A stretch of 64,000 nucleotides of DNA from Clarkia xantiana subsp. parviflora. Its lineage: Eukaryota; Streptophyta; Magnoliopsida; Myrtales; Onagraceae. Numbering within the stretch: the stretch's first letter is position 1; each line of letters opens with the position of its first letter. Below, piece by piece: positions 34,700-47,653 of this stretch. The stretch spans positions 33,186,756 through 33,250,755 of the forward strand of contig JAPTYO010000009.1 of NCBI GenBank assembly GCA_036873135.1, in the 5' to 3' direction. A model generated the notes under the pieces. It was not told where the DNA came from, searched no databases, and saw only the letters and a program-made list of their open reading frames with translations. The translations under genes and the position numbers were made by a program.

Positions 34700-35912
34700 A
34701 AAAGTGAGTCATCTATACGAGCGACCGACGCAAAGATCGACCCTTACTCATGGAGGGGCGAGATACGCCTACTACGGGGGCAACCTTAACATCAATCAAG
34801 TTACGGAAACAAAACCACAACCCAAGAGACCTATCCAAGGGAACAAATCCCAGAGCGTCACAAAGAGGGCGAACTTTTAGCTTCCCCAAATGGAGCAACG
34901 CTCCGACACATCCGAAGGAAGGGTCAACCCTTAACACATGTCAATAAATCCCTTCGCTCGCGGCGGGTAAGAAGAAACCTCGTAAGCATTTTCACCCTCA
35001 CTTTTATGGAGAACAAATTGCAGGGTAAGGGTCAAGAGCTATACGCACACTCCAACGAATGAAGGAAAAATGTTACACATGTCGAAGGTCGAGGTTAAAA
35101 GACAATGCTTGCGCTAGTACGAGGGAGGCGGAATGTTGTGTCCCATTGAGTGGCAGAGTTCCCAGCCTCAAGAAAAGGAGAGGTCTATGCTCTCACCCTT
35201 GCACTTATGCTCATATTCATGATTTACATCTACAAGTACACCAATGCCATCACTCATGCTTATACTCACAACCCATCCATACACACATACATGTTTACGC
35301 TTGCACTCACATGCATGCCCACGTGCACACTCCCGTGTGTTCAAACATTTAGACGTCCATGCACATAGCCGCCATGTATCCATGCATACATTCATGACTA
35401 CAATCGCAGCATGTCTACACCCACTTCCATACTTGTGTTCCTACTTGCATGTATGCTAGTACACACTTTTATGTTCATGATACATCCATGTTCACTTAAG
35501 GTAACATCCTATAGGCATATTTTTTAGTATCCTATACTTAGAAAAAAATTTGGACCAAAATCGAAATTTTTCCCACATAGGCTTACCCCGTCATGAAATT
35601 GAAGCATGGACTCACTTAACCATATTCGTGTTGCATCCCCACACATGCGTATATTTTCCGAGTGTAAGCTCGTGACGGTATTGAATTTATTATTTCCATC
35701 TCAGACGGACACGTGTTTGGACGCGTGTCCGCGCTATACTGACGTTTGCAATTCCTCTATCTTAGAAGACAGGGGGCAGAGTCAGAGACGGAAACCCAGG
35801 GGTAAGTAAGGATTCTGACAAAAGGTAAAATCCCGGTTTGAAATTGTGCGTGTCATACCATCCTAATATAGAGTCAATCAATGGTCAAGCCATTGGTTGA
35901 ATCGGGGGCATG
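34700..35912 (+). other. 3' untranslated region of element A with polypurine tract
   Basis: Collinear with 4,627-5,830 of element I, including the CATG-rich stretch (35,180-35,480) and an ACACGTGT/ACGCGTGT pair near 35,710. It ends in GAATCGGGGGCATG, the polypurine tract, before the 3' LTR. No gene. Confidence 0.65.
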
Positions 35913-36637
35913 TGATGGATATACGCCCAATTTGAACCCGTTGACCTACGTGTTATTTTTATCACCTCGTTAATGATTATAAACCGAAACTTTGACCCGA
36001 ACACCCTGCCGAAACACCAACGGTCCGGACGAGGCAAAAATACTCGTCCGAGCCACGCATCGAACTCACCTAGGTGAGATCGGGTTGGCCAACCCATCTC
36101 CCCTAGGGAGGGGTTGGGTGGCCACACCCGACCCCTACCCTTGGGGGTCAGATTTTCTCTCCGCCCCCAAGGGCCCTGGCACCATTTCCGACTCCCGCAC
36201 TTAGATTATTTCCGCCAACCTCTCCATGCTTCAAGGTTTTAATTATGTGATCAAGGACTAATTAATTGTGTTTAAAGGTTAACGACGTCATTAAGTCACC
36301 TTAATGACACCGTTGCCTATAAATAAAACTCTTCCACCATTCATTTGATCATCTTGGCTACTTATGCAATTTTAGCTCTAGTTTCTCTCTAGACTTTAGA
36401 CTTTATCTCTCTAAAAAGGGACGTACTGACTTAGGCATCGGAGAGGGTTCATCAAGCACCACCCCCCCTCCGTGCTTGATACTGCCCTTTGTGTAGGACC
36501 CCGAGAAGAAGGAGACAAAGAGAACAGAAGGACTTGCATCAGAACGACTAGCCCCGAGAGTACTGAATCCGTCAGTTCACCAGTGAGGAATAAGCTTTAG
36601 ATCGACGACCCGTTGACCGAGGGCTTAGAACCTAACA
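35913..36637 (+). repeat. 3' LTR of element A
   Basis: It runs TGATGG to CCTAACA and pairs with 198-978 by shared subfamily bases, such as the segment CAGAACGACTAGCCCCGAGA and the end GACCGAGGGCTTAGAACC. The TATA box, the CCTAGG palindromes and the C-tract hairpin (arms 36,451-36,459 and 36,472-36,480) are present. Confidence 0.9.
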
Positions 36638-36642
36638 CGCGC

Positions 36643-38541
36643 CTTGAGGATCGACTTGATTCAGGAGCTTGCATTGGTTCCTTCCCAAGTCTGTAATGCA
36701 CAATATATGAATTCCGAGGAATGGGTTGCGATGGAATGACAACTTGTTAAACAGCTTGGACCTGAGGAATGATAAATGTGGAATCCAGAATTATTGGCAT
36801 GGCAGTGACACAAGTTGATGAACTATTTGTTGCCTGCTTCTGGAGATGAAAATGTTCCATCAAAACCATCTGCTCTGCCATGGTTGCATCGTTTATAAAA
36901 ACATCCACTGTTTCTGTACTGGAATGCCTAGTAAGGGCCTGGATTGGCCTCAGCATTCTATCTGAATCGGAAGGGCCTCTTGATATGCAAGGATGAGGGG
37001 AAGGAATGTGGATCTGAGCTTGACTGAGTGTGCTGGTCGGCTGTGACAGAGGAAGGTTACTAGTAACAGAAGCTTGGAGATGAAAACCTCGTGGAGGTGA
37101 CTGGTACATAGAATGATTCAGGGAATTAGCTTGAGAGTGGATATTTCCCGATGAAGATTGAGTAAAATGAGAATGTGCTTGAGTTGGTGGAAACCAAGTT
37201 AAGGGCCATGGATTATGGAAGTGATGGTAGTATGGGTGTGGAGTGGGGTGAGGATGGTCTTGTGAGGAATGGAAAATATGTGGGTAAGGATATAGATGAT
37301 GTGGGTGAGATGTAGATTGGTGGTGGAATAGAGCAGGGGGTTGCTTGAAAAGCTTGTTGTGGGAAAGGGTAAGGGAGCACTGTTGTGGGAGAAGTAGTGA
37401 CTAGCACGAAAGAGTCAGATGCAGATGATTCAGATATGGCTGGGCTTGAAGTAGGAACTGCATGTGCAGCCTCCGATGCTACATTTGGAGCAGGCGTCTG
37501 ATCAGGTGGACCCCTATATCCTGGTGGAGCTGAGGTTCTAAGGCAACCCACTGAGATGGTTATCCTTGTTGCCAATTCAGATGGGTGTGCATGTCAGTTT
37601 GACTCAGAGTGCCTAGATGATCCTTCAACTTGTCTACGTTGCGGATTCAGGTTATTGCCCCCTTGGGTAGGTGTATTTCTCTAGTATCTGGGCTGAAAGG
37701 GATCCAATTCGTGAGTAAACCTGAACCCCTATTACCAAAAGTTTAAAGATCGTGTGTAGCATCTGAGATTGGTCCCAACCCAGCTTGATCTGTCAATCGA
37801 AGAAACAAACAATAAAGGTCTCTAATCACGATTTCTTCAACTACACGGTAGTGACCCATTGAATGACCAAAACGACCACATCGTCTACAAGGAAGTCCAG
37901 GTTTGTAAGATATTAGCACTTCAGTCTCAGCAGATCCAGTAGAGACCCCAATGGAGGGAAGAGCTGGGTTAAGGTAGTTGATGTAAACCAAAACCCTAGG
38001 ATGAGTTGTCAACCAAGGGTGAGTTGCATGCAACTCAGATCTGATAACTTCACCACCGCAGAGGCAAGGAACTCCACATATTCTACCTCCATTAAAGCAT
38101 GCGGGATATCTCTAAACTCGATCCAAGTTGGAATCCTAGTAAAGTCCACCTCTGAGAAAGGGTTTTCCAAAGTAGGCAAGCGAAAGCCAGAAGATTTCCT
38201 TTGATGATAAAGGGACCATTCTGAAAGACCTCTTGAGCTTCCGCTGCTGAACGGAAGATGAAAGCCCAGGATTGATCTTCTCTTCTAATCACCTCCGGAA
38301 CATGCGAGATCCTCCATTTATTCTCCACGAAGTTGGTGACAGTTGCCTCATTTAGTCGTCTGGAGTTAAGGAAGCGTCCAAGAAGTACAAGACTGAGATT
38401 CTTCATGAAGTAATTGTGGTCCAAGGTTGGTGAAGGCGAGTTAATAGGGAGATAGACAAATATTCCTTTTAGTCTGAGTTTCTTTTGGCGAGAAGGAGGA
38501 AGACGAAAAGGGAATGTAAGAACTTGGTTGTTGATAGGCAT
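36643..38541 (-). pseudogene. ORF1 of an L1-type LINE
   Basis: The minus-strand frame starts at ATG 38,541. The first 150 residues have the DUF4283 character of plant LINE ORF1 and reverse-transcriptase-linked proteins (SLVLLGRFLNSRR, WRISHVPEVIRREDQSWAF). A frameshift near 38,170 moves the frame on. A zinc knuckle of the CX2CX4HX4C type, CRRCGRFGHSMGHYR, at about 37,860-37,905 has Tyr for the last Cys. Downstream the product is Pro/Ser/Thr-rich, with further frameshifts, until the insertion of element A at 36,642. ORF1 proteins bind LINE RNA. This copy is dead. Confidence 0.75.
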
Positions 38542-39058
38542 TATATGCAGATGGAATGATTGCTACTTTGTGTTTGTCTAGGAAGGGGCGCCACGTACAA
38601 ACATGCAAGAGAAGCGATTGGGCCAGCTAGACGAATGGATATCGAAGCGAAAAGTAATCGAAAAGGGTTGCAGAGGGGAGGCGTGTTGGGAAAATGGTGC
38701 ACTATAATTGGGTAAGTAAGCAAGTGAGCAACGGAAAGAGAAAAATGAAGATCATGAATTAGGGTTCATAAATTCGTCACACCAATGCTATGTAACGTTT
38801 AATAATAATAAAAAAATTTAAGAAAATTAATGGAGAGGACCAAATAACTAAATTATAAAGTATTAAGATATTGATTGCATAAATTAATCAACTGACATAT
38901 AGCAACAATAGCGTTGGACGATTGGAGGAGGAGGTATTGGGGAGTTATGAACTGTCCAATTATGCAATGTCGGGCCAAAAGTACTATACATTTCCTATGA
39001 AGATTCATGCATAAGAACTTGTCCGGAAAGAGGAGTATGTATGAATGAATGTACTTGT
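38542..39058. other. LINE 5' untranslated region and flank
   Basis: The leader of the LINE probably extends to about 38,750. Beyond it is AT-rich unique-looking sequence without a gene. Confidence 0.4.
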
Positions 39059-39067
39059 ATATTTATA

Positions 39068-39899
39068 GGGTTTATAGGTCTTTTGGTACCCTATGTTTGC
39101 CCACTTTTGGCTTTTGGTACCACATGTTTGGTTTTGCCTATTTTTGGTACCATACGTCTACCAATTGTATACTTTTGGTCCGACCGTTAGTTGACCGTTA
39201 GAGTTGACCGTTAAATAGTCATGTGACTTGCACATGCTCAACCCCAAATTTTGATTTTTTTTAGTTTAGTCCTCAAATTTTGTGTCCTAACTTTTTATTT
39301 TTGCAATTTAGCCCTTTAACATTTCCAACCGCACCTTAGGACTAAATTGACCTAGTTATGGTCCGACCCATGGTTAGGTCGTACCATGGCTAGGGTCGCC
39401 GGACCCGGGTGAACCTAACCATGGTCCGACCTAGGCATGGGGTTAGACCATGTCTAGGTCAATTTAGCATTAGGGTCCAATTGGGTCAATTTGACCCAGT
39501 TGCTAAATTGACCTAGTTATGGTCCGACCCATGGCTAGGTCAGACCATGGTTAGGGTCGCCCGGGTCCGGCGACCCTAGTCATGGTCCGACATAGCCATG
39601 GGTCAACCATGGCTAGGTCAAATTAGTACTAGGGTGCGGTTGAAAATGTTTAAGGGCTAAATTGCAAAAATAAAAAGTTATGACAAAAAATTTAAGGACT
39701 AAACTGAAAAAATCAAAATTTGGGGCTAGACATGTGCAATTCACGTGACTATTTAACGGTCAACACTAACGGTCAACTAACGGTCGGACCAAAAGTATAC
39801 AATTGGCAAACGTATGGTACCAAAAATAGGCAAAATCAAACATGTGGTACCAAAAGCCAAAAGTGGACAAACATAGGGTACCAAAAGACCTATAAACCC
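39068..39899. mobile_element. Mutator-like foldback element 2
   Basis: The ends read GGGTTTATAGGTCTTTTGGT and are inverted copies of each other. The 9-bp duplication ATATTTATA flanks it (39,059-39,067 and 39,900-39,908). The inverted arms are about 300 bp, so nearly the whole element can fold back. The loop is rich in CCATGG-centred words such as GACCATGGCTAGGTC. No coding capacity. Confidence 0.9.
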
Positions 39900-39908
39900 A
39901 TATTTATA

Positions 39909-40334
39909 TAAGTCAACGTGGCAACGTGCAAATACATGTATATATAAGTTCAACCGAATCTCTATACTATGTTCTACAATATAATTAAATAGTTCTTCCA
40001 AACAAATTTAAGTAATATATATCACCGAAATAATAGCCAGTGATAACAAACAAGTGTAGATGCATCTAACGAGCGAAAAAAAAAAAAAAAAAGTGTAGAT
40101 GCATCTGTATGGTACAAAAACATTTGTTTCGTTTAGTTTTTCAGGTTAGTTATGTTTAAGATTTACATGAGATTCTCCCCAATTTTGTAAAGAGTAGAAT
40201 TAATTTCATATATGTAGTGACACGTAATTAGTTAGAGCATGTAGTGTTGTTATAGGTATTGAGTTACTTTGCACAAAAAACTTATTTATATCAAAATTTA
40301 CGTTATAATATTATTTTACACGAAATTTATATTT

Positions 40335-40372
<38 letters not shown>

Positions 40373-40695
40373 GAATTAGTTTTTTTTATAGTAGTATATA
40401 TAAGTTTGAAATATATATATTATATGTCTTTATTAATGTATCCTCATATACTTTCTCATTAAAAAACTTTGTAAACCAAAGTGGCTTAGAAGAAGTTTTA
40501 GATAATTAGGATATTCATAAGTAAATAATACTATAGTAAATTAAAATGTACAAATACTTATTGTCATAAATTAAAGGGAAAAGTATATAAAACATACAAT
40601 ATATTTGGAAAAAAAAGTTTTTTGTACCACTATGTTGTAAAAGGTACAACATGTTTCAAAACAATAATAATTAATACTTCCTTCAATTAAAACAA
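39909..40695. other. AT-rich intergenic DNA
   Basis: No gene. It includes a poly-A tract (40,076-40,092) and a TA dinucleotide run (40,339-40,369). Confidence 0.6.
40339..40369. repeat. TA dinucleotide microsatellite
   Basis: About 15 uninterrupted TA units. Confidence 0.95.
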
Positions 40696-40704
40696 TAAAA
40701 ATTA

Positions 40705-41569
40705 GGGTTAAAGGTCCTTTTGGTACCACATGTTTGCAAAAATTGAACTGTTCATACCACTAGTATTTTTTCGTACCGAATTGGTACCATATGTTTCCAA
40801 ACCTTACTGTTTTGGTACCTCCGTTAGGGTTCTGTCAAAAACGGCCGTTAAATGGCATGTGCCATGCACGTGACCAGCCCAAAACTTTCAATTTTGTTAC
40901 AATTTAGTCCATTTAATACATCCCTAACTTTTATTTTGTTCAATTTAGTCCTAAAACTTCAAAATCAAACCATTTCCCCAAATTGACCTAGCCGGACCTA
41001 GCAATGGGCTAGGTCCGACCCTGGGTCGGGGTCACCGGTCCCAGGGGACCCTGGCCCAGGGTCGGACCTAGCCCTAAGCTAGGTCCGGCTAGGTCAATTG
41101 GACCTAGCCCCAATTTAACTCAATTGGGGCTAGGTCCCAATTGACCTAGCCGGACCTAGCCTAGGGCTAGGTCCGACCCTGGGTCGGGGTCGCCTGGGTC
41201 CGGCGACCATGACCCAGGGTCGGGGTCGCCTGGGTCCGGCGACCATGACCTAGGGTCGGACCTAGCCCTAGGCTAAGTCCGGCTAGGTCAATTTGGGAAA
41301 ATGGTTTGGTTTTGAAGTTTTAGGACTAAATTGAACAAAATAAAAGTTAGGGATGTATTAGATGGACTAAATTGTAACAAAATTGAAAGTTTTGGGCTGG
41401 TCACGTGCATGGCACATGCCATTTAACGGCTGTTTTTGACAGAACCCTAACGGAGGTACCAAAACAGTAAGGTTTGGAAACATATGGTACCAATTCGGTA
41501 CGAAAAAATACTAGTGGTATGAACAGTGTAATTTTTGCAAACATGTGGTACCAAAAGGACCTTTAACCC
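40705..41569. mobile_element. Mutator-like foldback element 3
   Basis: Inverted ends start GGGTTAAAGGTCCTTTTGGT; the duplication TAAAAATTA flanks it (40,696-40,704 and 41,570-41,578). The arms are about 350 bp. The loop repeats GGACCTAGCC and GGGTCGGGGTCGCC words. The ends share GGTCYTTTTGGTACC with foldback element 2, which puts the two in one family. Non-coding. Confidence 0.9.
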
Positions 41570-41578
41570 TAAAAATTA

Positions 41579-43654
41579 AGCGAATAACTTTTTTAATATA
41601 AAAAATAATACATAATAATATATATGAACGTTACAGTCGCTTGGTTGTGACTCAGTTGATGCCTAGTTCGTTAATGTTCGATTGACTCAGTTATAACATT
41701 AGTATAAGTCATGGGCTTAGATTTTATACTTTAAAAAGTATTCGGTTAATTTTGGATAGATGATTGAAGGAAATACCAATAACCATCATTTTGAAACATA
41801 TTGTACATTTTAAAACATGTTGTATATTTTATATACTTTTTCCCTAATTAAAGTATAAAAGTATTATTCAATTAGGTTAATTTTTTTTATGAATAATGCT
41901 AGAACCTGAGAAAGTTGCCGTGAATCTTCTAGCGAAAGTAATGCATTTAATACATGAAAAGAGAGAACGGTTTTACATTTCTAGAAAAATGAACAATATA
42001 TTTTTCTCTCTCCAATTCTTCCAGCAATACCCCTATTATTTAATAACTTTTTTTCCAATGATTTTAATAACTTTATTCAAAGCTTTAACATCATGGTCTA
42101 AAAAAGTACTAGAGAGAAATTAATCTAAACTAAATTCTAACCGAATCTTCAACAAAATAGTACAAAACTCTAATTTTAAATAAATTTTATTGTTATTATT
42201 TCAAATTGACCATTCGTTATGTGATAAGTCAGTCAATATGGTAAATTACCATGACAATATCTATTTATTTTATTAGAATAAAAAGTGAAACACGATGAAT
42301 TAAAAAAAAAACATTTTCGCACCTTAAGAGTTTATGCAAATTTAATTATACAAAATATAAAATTCTATTTGATTGTAATAAATATAACAGTTACGTTATG
42401 TACTTTCATATATTTAGATTTGGATTAATGCAAAGCTAATTTAAAGAAATATATTTATACTTAATTAAATCAAATAATGAGTAATGATGCATGTTATTAT
42501 TTGATGGTTTTGGAGAAAGAAAGTATTGCAGAGCTTTTACCATCTAAATCTCTGTCCATTTATCATATGACATAATCTAGTCTAAAGAATCATAATTTTG
42601 GTGTGATGAAATTAATAATTTTAAACTTTAAAAACATTAAAATTAATAAGTGTGTCGCGTCATTAAAAAATATTTAAAATGCGCTTTTCTTAAAACATAC
42701 TCGTAGTATGCTTTTCTAATAAACTACATTTTTTATTGTTTATATAAAAAAATTATGGATGAAAGAAGACTTTAAGAAAGAATCAGAATGTTTAAAATAC
42801 AAATAAGCAGAATTGTTATTAAGGAGCCCGCGATTTGGAATTCATTTGTACTAACTATTAAGAATGAAACGTATAAAATTCTTATAAAAAAGAAACGTGT
42901 ATACAAGGAGGATATAGTTGGAATGGAAAAATGTAGAAAATTTAATTCAAACCCGACAAAGTCTGGAAATTTGTCAATGGAGCCCACGCCCACTTTCGTT
43001 ATGTATTTCATGGTTTGTTTCTCAGTCTTTAGCAACACTCTTTTTTTATATGTTTTTAAATGACGTAAACAAGTAAAATAATGTCTGTACTGTATTCATA
43101 ACTGATTAATTAAGCCACGTCCTTAACTAGGTCTAATCCTTAATCAATACACTTCACGGCGCACATGATAGTATATGAATTTATAGTCTAATTAATGATC
43201 TCAATCAGTCACGGCATTCTTTTTAAACGTAAAATACTAATTAACTCCACCTTATAAATCTCAAACTATTTGCCTGATCAGACCACCACATGTCATAGTC
43301 TATTTACACCCTAACATTATCATGACACGCATCCTCCCAAGATGGAAGTTTAAGCATGCATGTACTTTTAATCGATCTACGTCCACAAGTAATGACAGCT
43401 AGCGATTTATTGATTTAGAGAATAAAACGCTTTATATAGCTGCATAAACTCATAAGCCCTAATAATTCGTGTTCGCCCAACAATTAGGCCCAATTGTTGA
43501 ATCATGATATATAACTCAACAATTCTCCAAGTTAGATACTGATTCAATATTCCAAGTAAGGTTCATTCTCCTAAAAGAATATCCCTTCAGCATCTTCGCC
43601 AGCCGCACGTCCTCTGAAACAACTATAAAAGACTTGCCGAGATTTTGCATAACC
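41579..43654. other. AT-rich intergenic DNA
   Basis: No gene or RNA recognised. Short frames at 42,770-43,060 exist on both strands and reflect base composition. The part near 43,500-43,650 may include the 3' end of the copia element; I could not define its LTR. Confidence 0.5.
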
Positions 43655-46160
43655 TATGTTTCCCAACATAAACACATTTTGTAAACATGTCTGCTGGATT
43701 TTCCGTACTCTCTATCTTCTCCAAGCACATCTCACCTTATTCCACTGCCTTTTGAATGAAATGATAACGCCTCCTGATTTTCTTTGTCTTCGAGTGATGG
43801 ACATGGTTCTTCACCAACTATATGACACTCTAGCTATCTGTGTAGAGAATCTTCCCACACTACTTCAAGCCAAGCTCTTCCATAAAATATGTTAACTATA
43901 TCGCGTCCCTCCTAGCTTCTGCAATTTCCACATACTCAGTTTCACGTGACAAAAGAGCAACACACTTCTTAAGCCTGGACATCCAACTCAATGCAAGTTC
44001 CATCTATTGTATAGATGTAAGGAGATATGCTCTGGCTCGAGTCCACATCTACACTGAGATCAACATCCACAAAACCATGCAGTATCACATTGCCATTACC
44101 ATTACAAAATGAAGTCTTGGACGCACATCTCAGATATCTTAGAAGTCATTTCACAGATTCCAAATATTCTTTCCCTGGGTTTGACATGAACCTTCAAACA
44201 ACCCCTACTGCATGTGCTATATCAGGTCTTGTGAAGACCATATCATGCATTAAGTTCATAACTGCATATGCATATGGAACAAGTGTCATCTTCTCTCGCT
44301 CATCCCTGTCATGGGTGACTGCTGCTTTGACGGTTTCATGTGATTTTCCAAAGGAGTGTTCCTGGGTTTAGTGTCACTTACCCTGAACATGTTCAACACC
44401 TTCTCAATGTACTGCTCCTATTATAGATTTAAAGAGTTTGCAGCTCTATCCCTCGAAATCCTCATCCCAAGAATCTGTTTCGGTGCACCTAAACCCTTCA
44501 TCCCAAACACTGAAGACAGGCTTGCCTTCATATCATAAATATCTCTCATGTTTGCTCCTGCAATACACATGTCATCCACATACAGAAGTAGGAATACAAA
44601 AGAATCAGTATAATTCTTAAACTAACAACACTGGTCTTTTTACTCCCGTGGAACCTGCTTTTGCGCATGAAGGAAGTCAAACTTCTAATACCGTTGTCTA
44701 GGTGCTTGTTTCAATCTGTATAAGCTCCCGCTAAGCTTACACGCAATGTGTTCCTTTCCCGTAATGACAAATCGTTCAGGTGGCTGCATATAGATCTCCT
44801 TATCAAGATCTCCATGTAAAAATGTCGTTTCTCATCCATCTGCTCAAGCTGTGAATTCTCTGATGTAACAATACTCAACAACATCCGGACATAAGTTAAT
44901 TTTATAACAGGAGATAATATTTCAGCATAATCAACTTTTTTCCTGTACAAATAACGTTTAACAACTAACCTCGCCTTGAATCTTTTCCTGTCATCTGCTC
45001 AGTCTTTACTCTGAACATCCACGTGTTCAATAAACCTTTCTTTCCTTTAGGTGGCTCTGTCAACAACCACGTGTTAATCTTCTCAAGTGAGCTCATCTTG
45101 TAATCCATCGCTTGCTCTCACTTGATTTTATCATACACTTGTAGAGCCTCATCAAAGGACTTAGGCTCTCCATCATCAGTCCACAAAAAGTAGTGTAACG
45201 AGGTTGAATACCTTTCTGGTGGCCTGATAGTCCTGGATGATTTCTTAAACACCTGCTCAGGTGTTAGTGGGTTTGCCTCTGGCTTTTCCTCTGGTTCGAC
45301 ATCAGGTTCTTCATCGTAAGTGTCTATAGTTGATTGAGTTTCTTCTAACTCCAACTCAATATCAACTCCTACTTGCTTAAGAGTCTCTGAAACTTTATGA
45401 TCTCTGTCTTTGTACAAGATGTCTTCATCAAGGGTCATATCACAGTGTCTCAGGATCTTTTTGTTCCTCTCATCCCAAAACTTGTAGCCGAACTTTTCAC
45501 AACCATAACCTATGAAGTAGCACTTCATAGGCTTCGCATCAAGCTTGTCTCTCTTCACTGGATCTACATGAAGATAATCTGTGCACCCAAAAGTTCTCAG
45601 GTGAGAATAATTTTTTGGGAATCTTAAACCTCAGAGGAACTCAATGTTCCCTGTTTATCAAGTATGCAGATGCGTTAATAGCATCTGCCCATAGCATATT
45701 GAGCAATCCACAATGGATTCTCATATACTTCGTGCACATTTGTTCAATGTCATGCTCATCCTCTCAGCGATGCCATTCTGCCTTGCTTTGCCAGAAACTG
45801 TCTTCATTAGTCTGACTCTCTCATTTGCAAAGAATGATATGAATTCTGATTTTTCATACTCCCCTATGTTGTTAGACCTCAAGCATATGATATTCAGCCA
45901 AGTCCGATTCTCAACTTCTGCTTTCCACTTCTTAAAAGTAGCAAACACGTCTGACTTGCGCTTCAAGTAATAAACCCATACCTTCTTACTGAAATCATCA
46001 ATCAAGGTAACGTAGAACGTGGATCAGCCAAGTGATGAAACTGGAGCTGGACCCCAAACATCTGTATGTACCATTTCCAACCGCTCTTTCTTTGGCTCCC
46101 TTGGGGTCTTCATGAAACTGACTCATTTCTAATTCCCCATTAAACAGATTTCACAGAAAC
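43655..46160 (-). pseudogene. Ty1/copia pol remnant
   Basis: Minus strand, from right to left: pre-integrase zinc motif (CEICLMGN, near 46,145); integrase core with HTDVWGPAPVSS, then a decayed LRSNNIGEYE where the second catalytic Asp is Asn, and NGIAERMS; linker (AKPMKCYFIGYGCEKFGYKF, 45,118-45,558); reverse transcriptase with VDYAEILSP and LLLYVDDMCIAG (about 44,580); RNase H with GFVDVDLSVDVDSSQS near 44,030. The order integrase before reverse transcriptase defines copia. Stops and frameshifts break it into at least five pieces. No LTR was found, so its ends are uncertain. Confidence 0.88.
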
Positions 46161-47653
46161 CCCATGTCAACATGTTTCAGACCCTCTAAATTTCATTTCT
46201 CCACCAGCAACTTCATTCATTTTGTTGGCATTTAAAGTAAAATTGAGTAAATGGGTCGCTGTAATAGGTAGCCCACTAATATAATCCCAAAATCCTAAGT
46301 ATAACTGGGATATGTCACATAGAGATTTTGAGTCAGGCCGAAATCCAAATGGACCATACAAGGCCCAAAATTGGTGCGGTCGAAATTGGTTAGTAAGCCC
46401 TTAGGGGTTTTGCTCACCACCTCTTATATAAATATAACTGTCGATATATATTCTGCATTATATTTGTAAATTATATCTATTATAGTTATTGATACTTGAT
46501 GGCTAAGTTAAGTTTTTAGTGGATTTAAAACCCTACTTAGCCACCAAGTGATAATTTCGACCAAACCCTATGGGTTAATGGGCCGACCCGGATAACCAGT
46601 GGGACCCGAACCGGCCAATCGGTTCTGGTCGGGTTCCACCGCTTCAACCCGGTCGGGTCTACCTACTCAGGTTTTCTCAATCGGTCTGATCCACATCGGT
46701 TCAGGTCAGACCAGGTGGACTAATGGGTCGTGTCAACCCAACCCGGTTCAAGCAAAACTGAACCAAATTGACCTAATTGAACCAGACCGGGTTGACCGGA
46801 CCGATTCGGGTCAACTGAAAAATAGGTCGGTCAAATTTAAAATCCAAATGTTTTTTAACTGTAAAATTACCTACACTATGCGAATTGGTTTGATATTTAC
46901 ACATTTAAATTAAACTTGATGCCTAGTTTTGGTTATGGGGATGGATCTCGGAAAATGCTTGATTATGGGACTGAATCATTTTGTGGAATAAATTGCAATT
47001 GTTATATATTGATATTAATGCATGTTTGAATTGCATCATGACTATGTCAAGCTAGCTGGATATTGCATTTTGGGGGCGGAGCGTTTTTTCCAATGAATGA
47101 GTTACGTACTAGGATAGACATTGTTGTGCTTAGTGATCTCGATTAAGGTCCATGTTTAGAAGTTCGCATCAATATTATAACATGAATTGTAAGTCAGCCC
47201 CAAATATTTTAAAACAATATTGAGTCGCTAAATAAGCATTATTGATGTGGATTGACTACGCATGATGCGTAAGCATGACAGTTTCAGGATATGATCGCAT
47301 GCGATAATTTACTTTTGTAGTAGAATTATTTATGCTTGAATAAGAAATCCTCGAAACATTTTAAAATATCCTTGGAAAGCCAAGATCGAGTGTATGTAAA
47401 GACTCCTCGTTCCGGTTAAAGTAGTGATTAACCGTTTTTAAAGAGATTGATCTATTAGAAAGGAGACGCCGGCAGTGTGAATTCTTTACACGGCCTCCTT
47501 CCATTGGTTTACTGGTGGTCGGGTTGGTTAGATGACCGATGAATCATTATTTGTCACGTCCTATATCATAGATATCCCATATAAGCAATTCTTTTCAAAA
47601 TGTTTAAAACTGCTACCCTGATTTTTGCATTGTTTGTCAATGTGATAGTTTAG
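46161..47653. other. Intergenic DNA
   Basis: No gene supported. At 46,590-46,830 there is a stretch dense in GGTCGGGTT, AACCGG and GGTTCAGG words that looks like degraded simple repeat. The rest is AT-rich. Confidence 0.5.

Larger units (their letters stand above)
198..36637 (+). mobile_element. Element A: composite non-autonomous Tat-like LTR retrotransposon
   Basis: The outer LTRs (198-978 and 35,913-36,637) are the same subfamily and start TGATGG and end CTAACA. The flanking 5-bp duplication is CACGC at 193-197 and CGCGC at 36,638-36,642, one mismatch. Removing the insertion rejoins the LINE ORF1 frame, which supports these borders. Inside are a primer-binding site, gag, a protease segment, a second gag-like segment, 49-bp tandem repeats and opposite-strand gene remnants. 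I see no reverse transcriptase, RNase H or integrase of its own, so it would need another element's enzymes. It contains the younger elements O and I, a foldback element at 27,462 and an extra internal LTR at 29,170. The interior is therefore a fusion of two related copies. Confidence 0.8.

Noticed and set aside
39720..40001. Short frames at the end of foldback element 2
   Set aside because: They straddle the inverted end and the flank; not coding.
42772..43063. Frames of about 90 codons on both strands
   Set aside because: AT-rich Lys/Ile/Phe composition, mirror frames, no homologue recognised.
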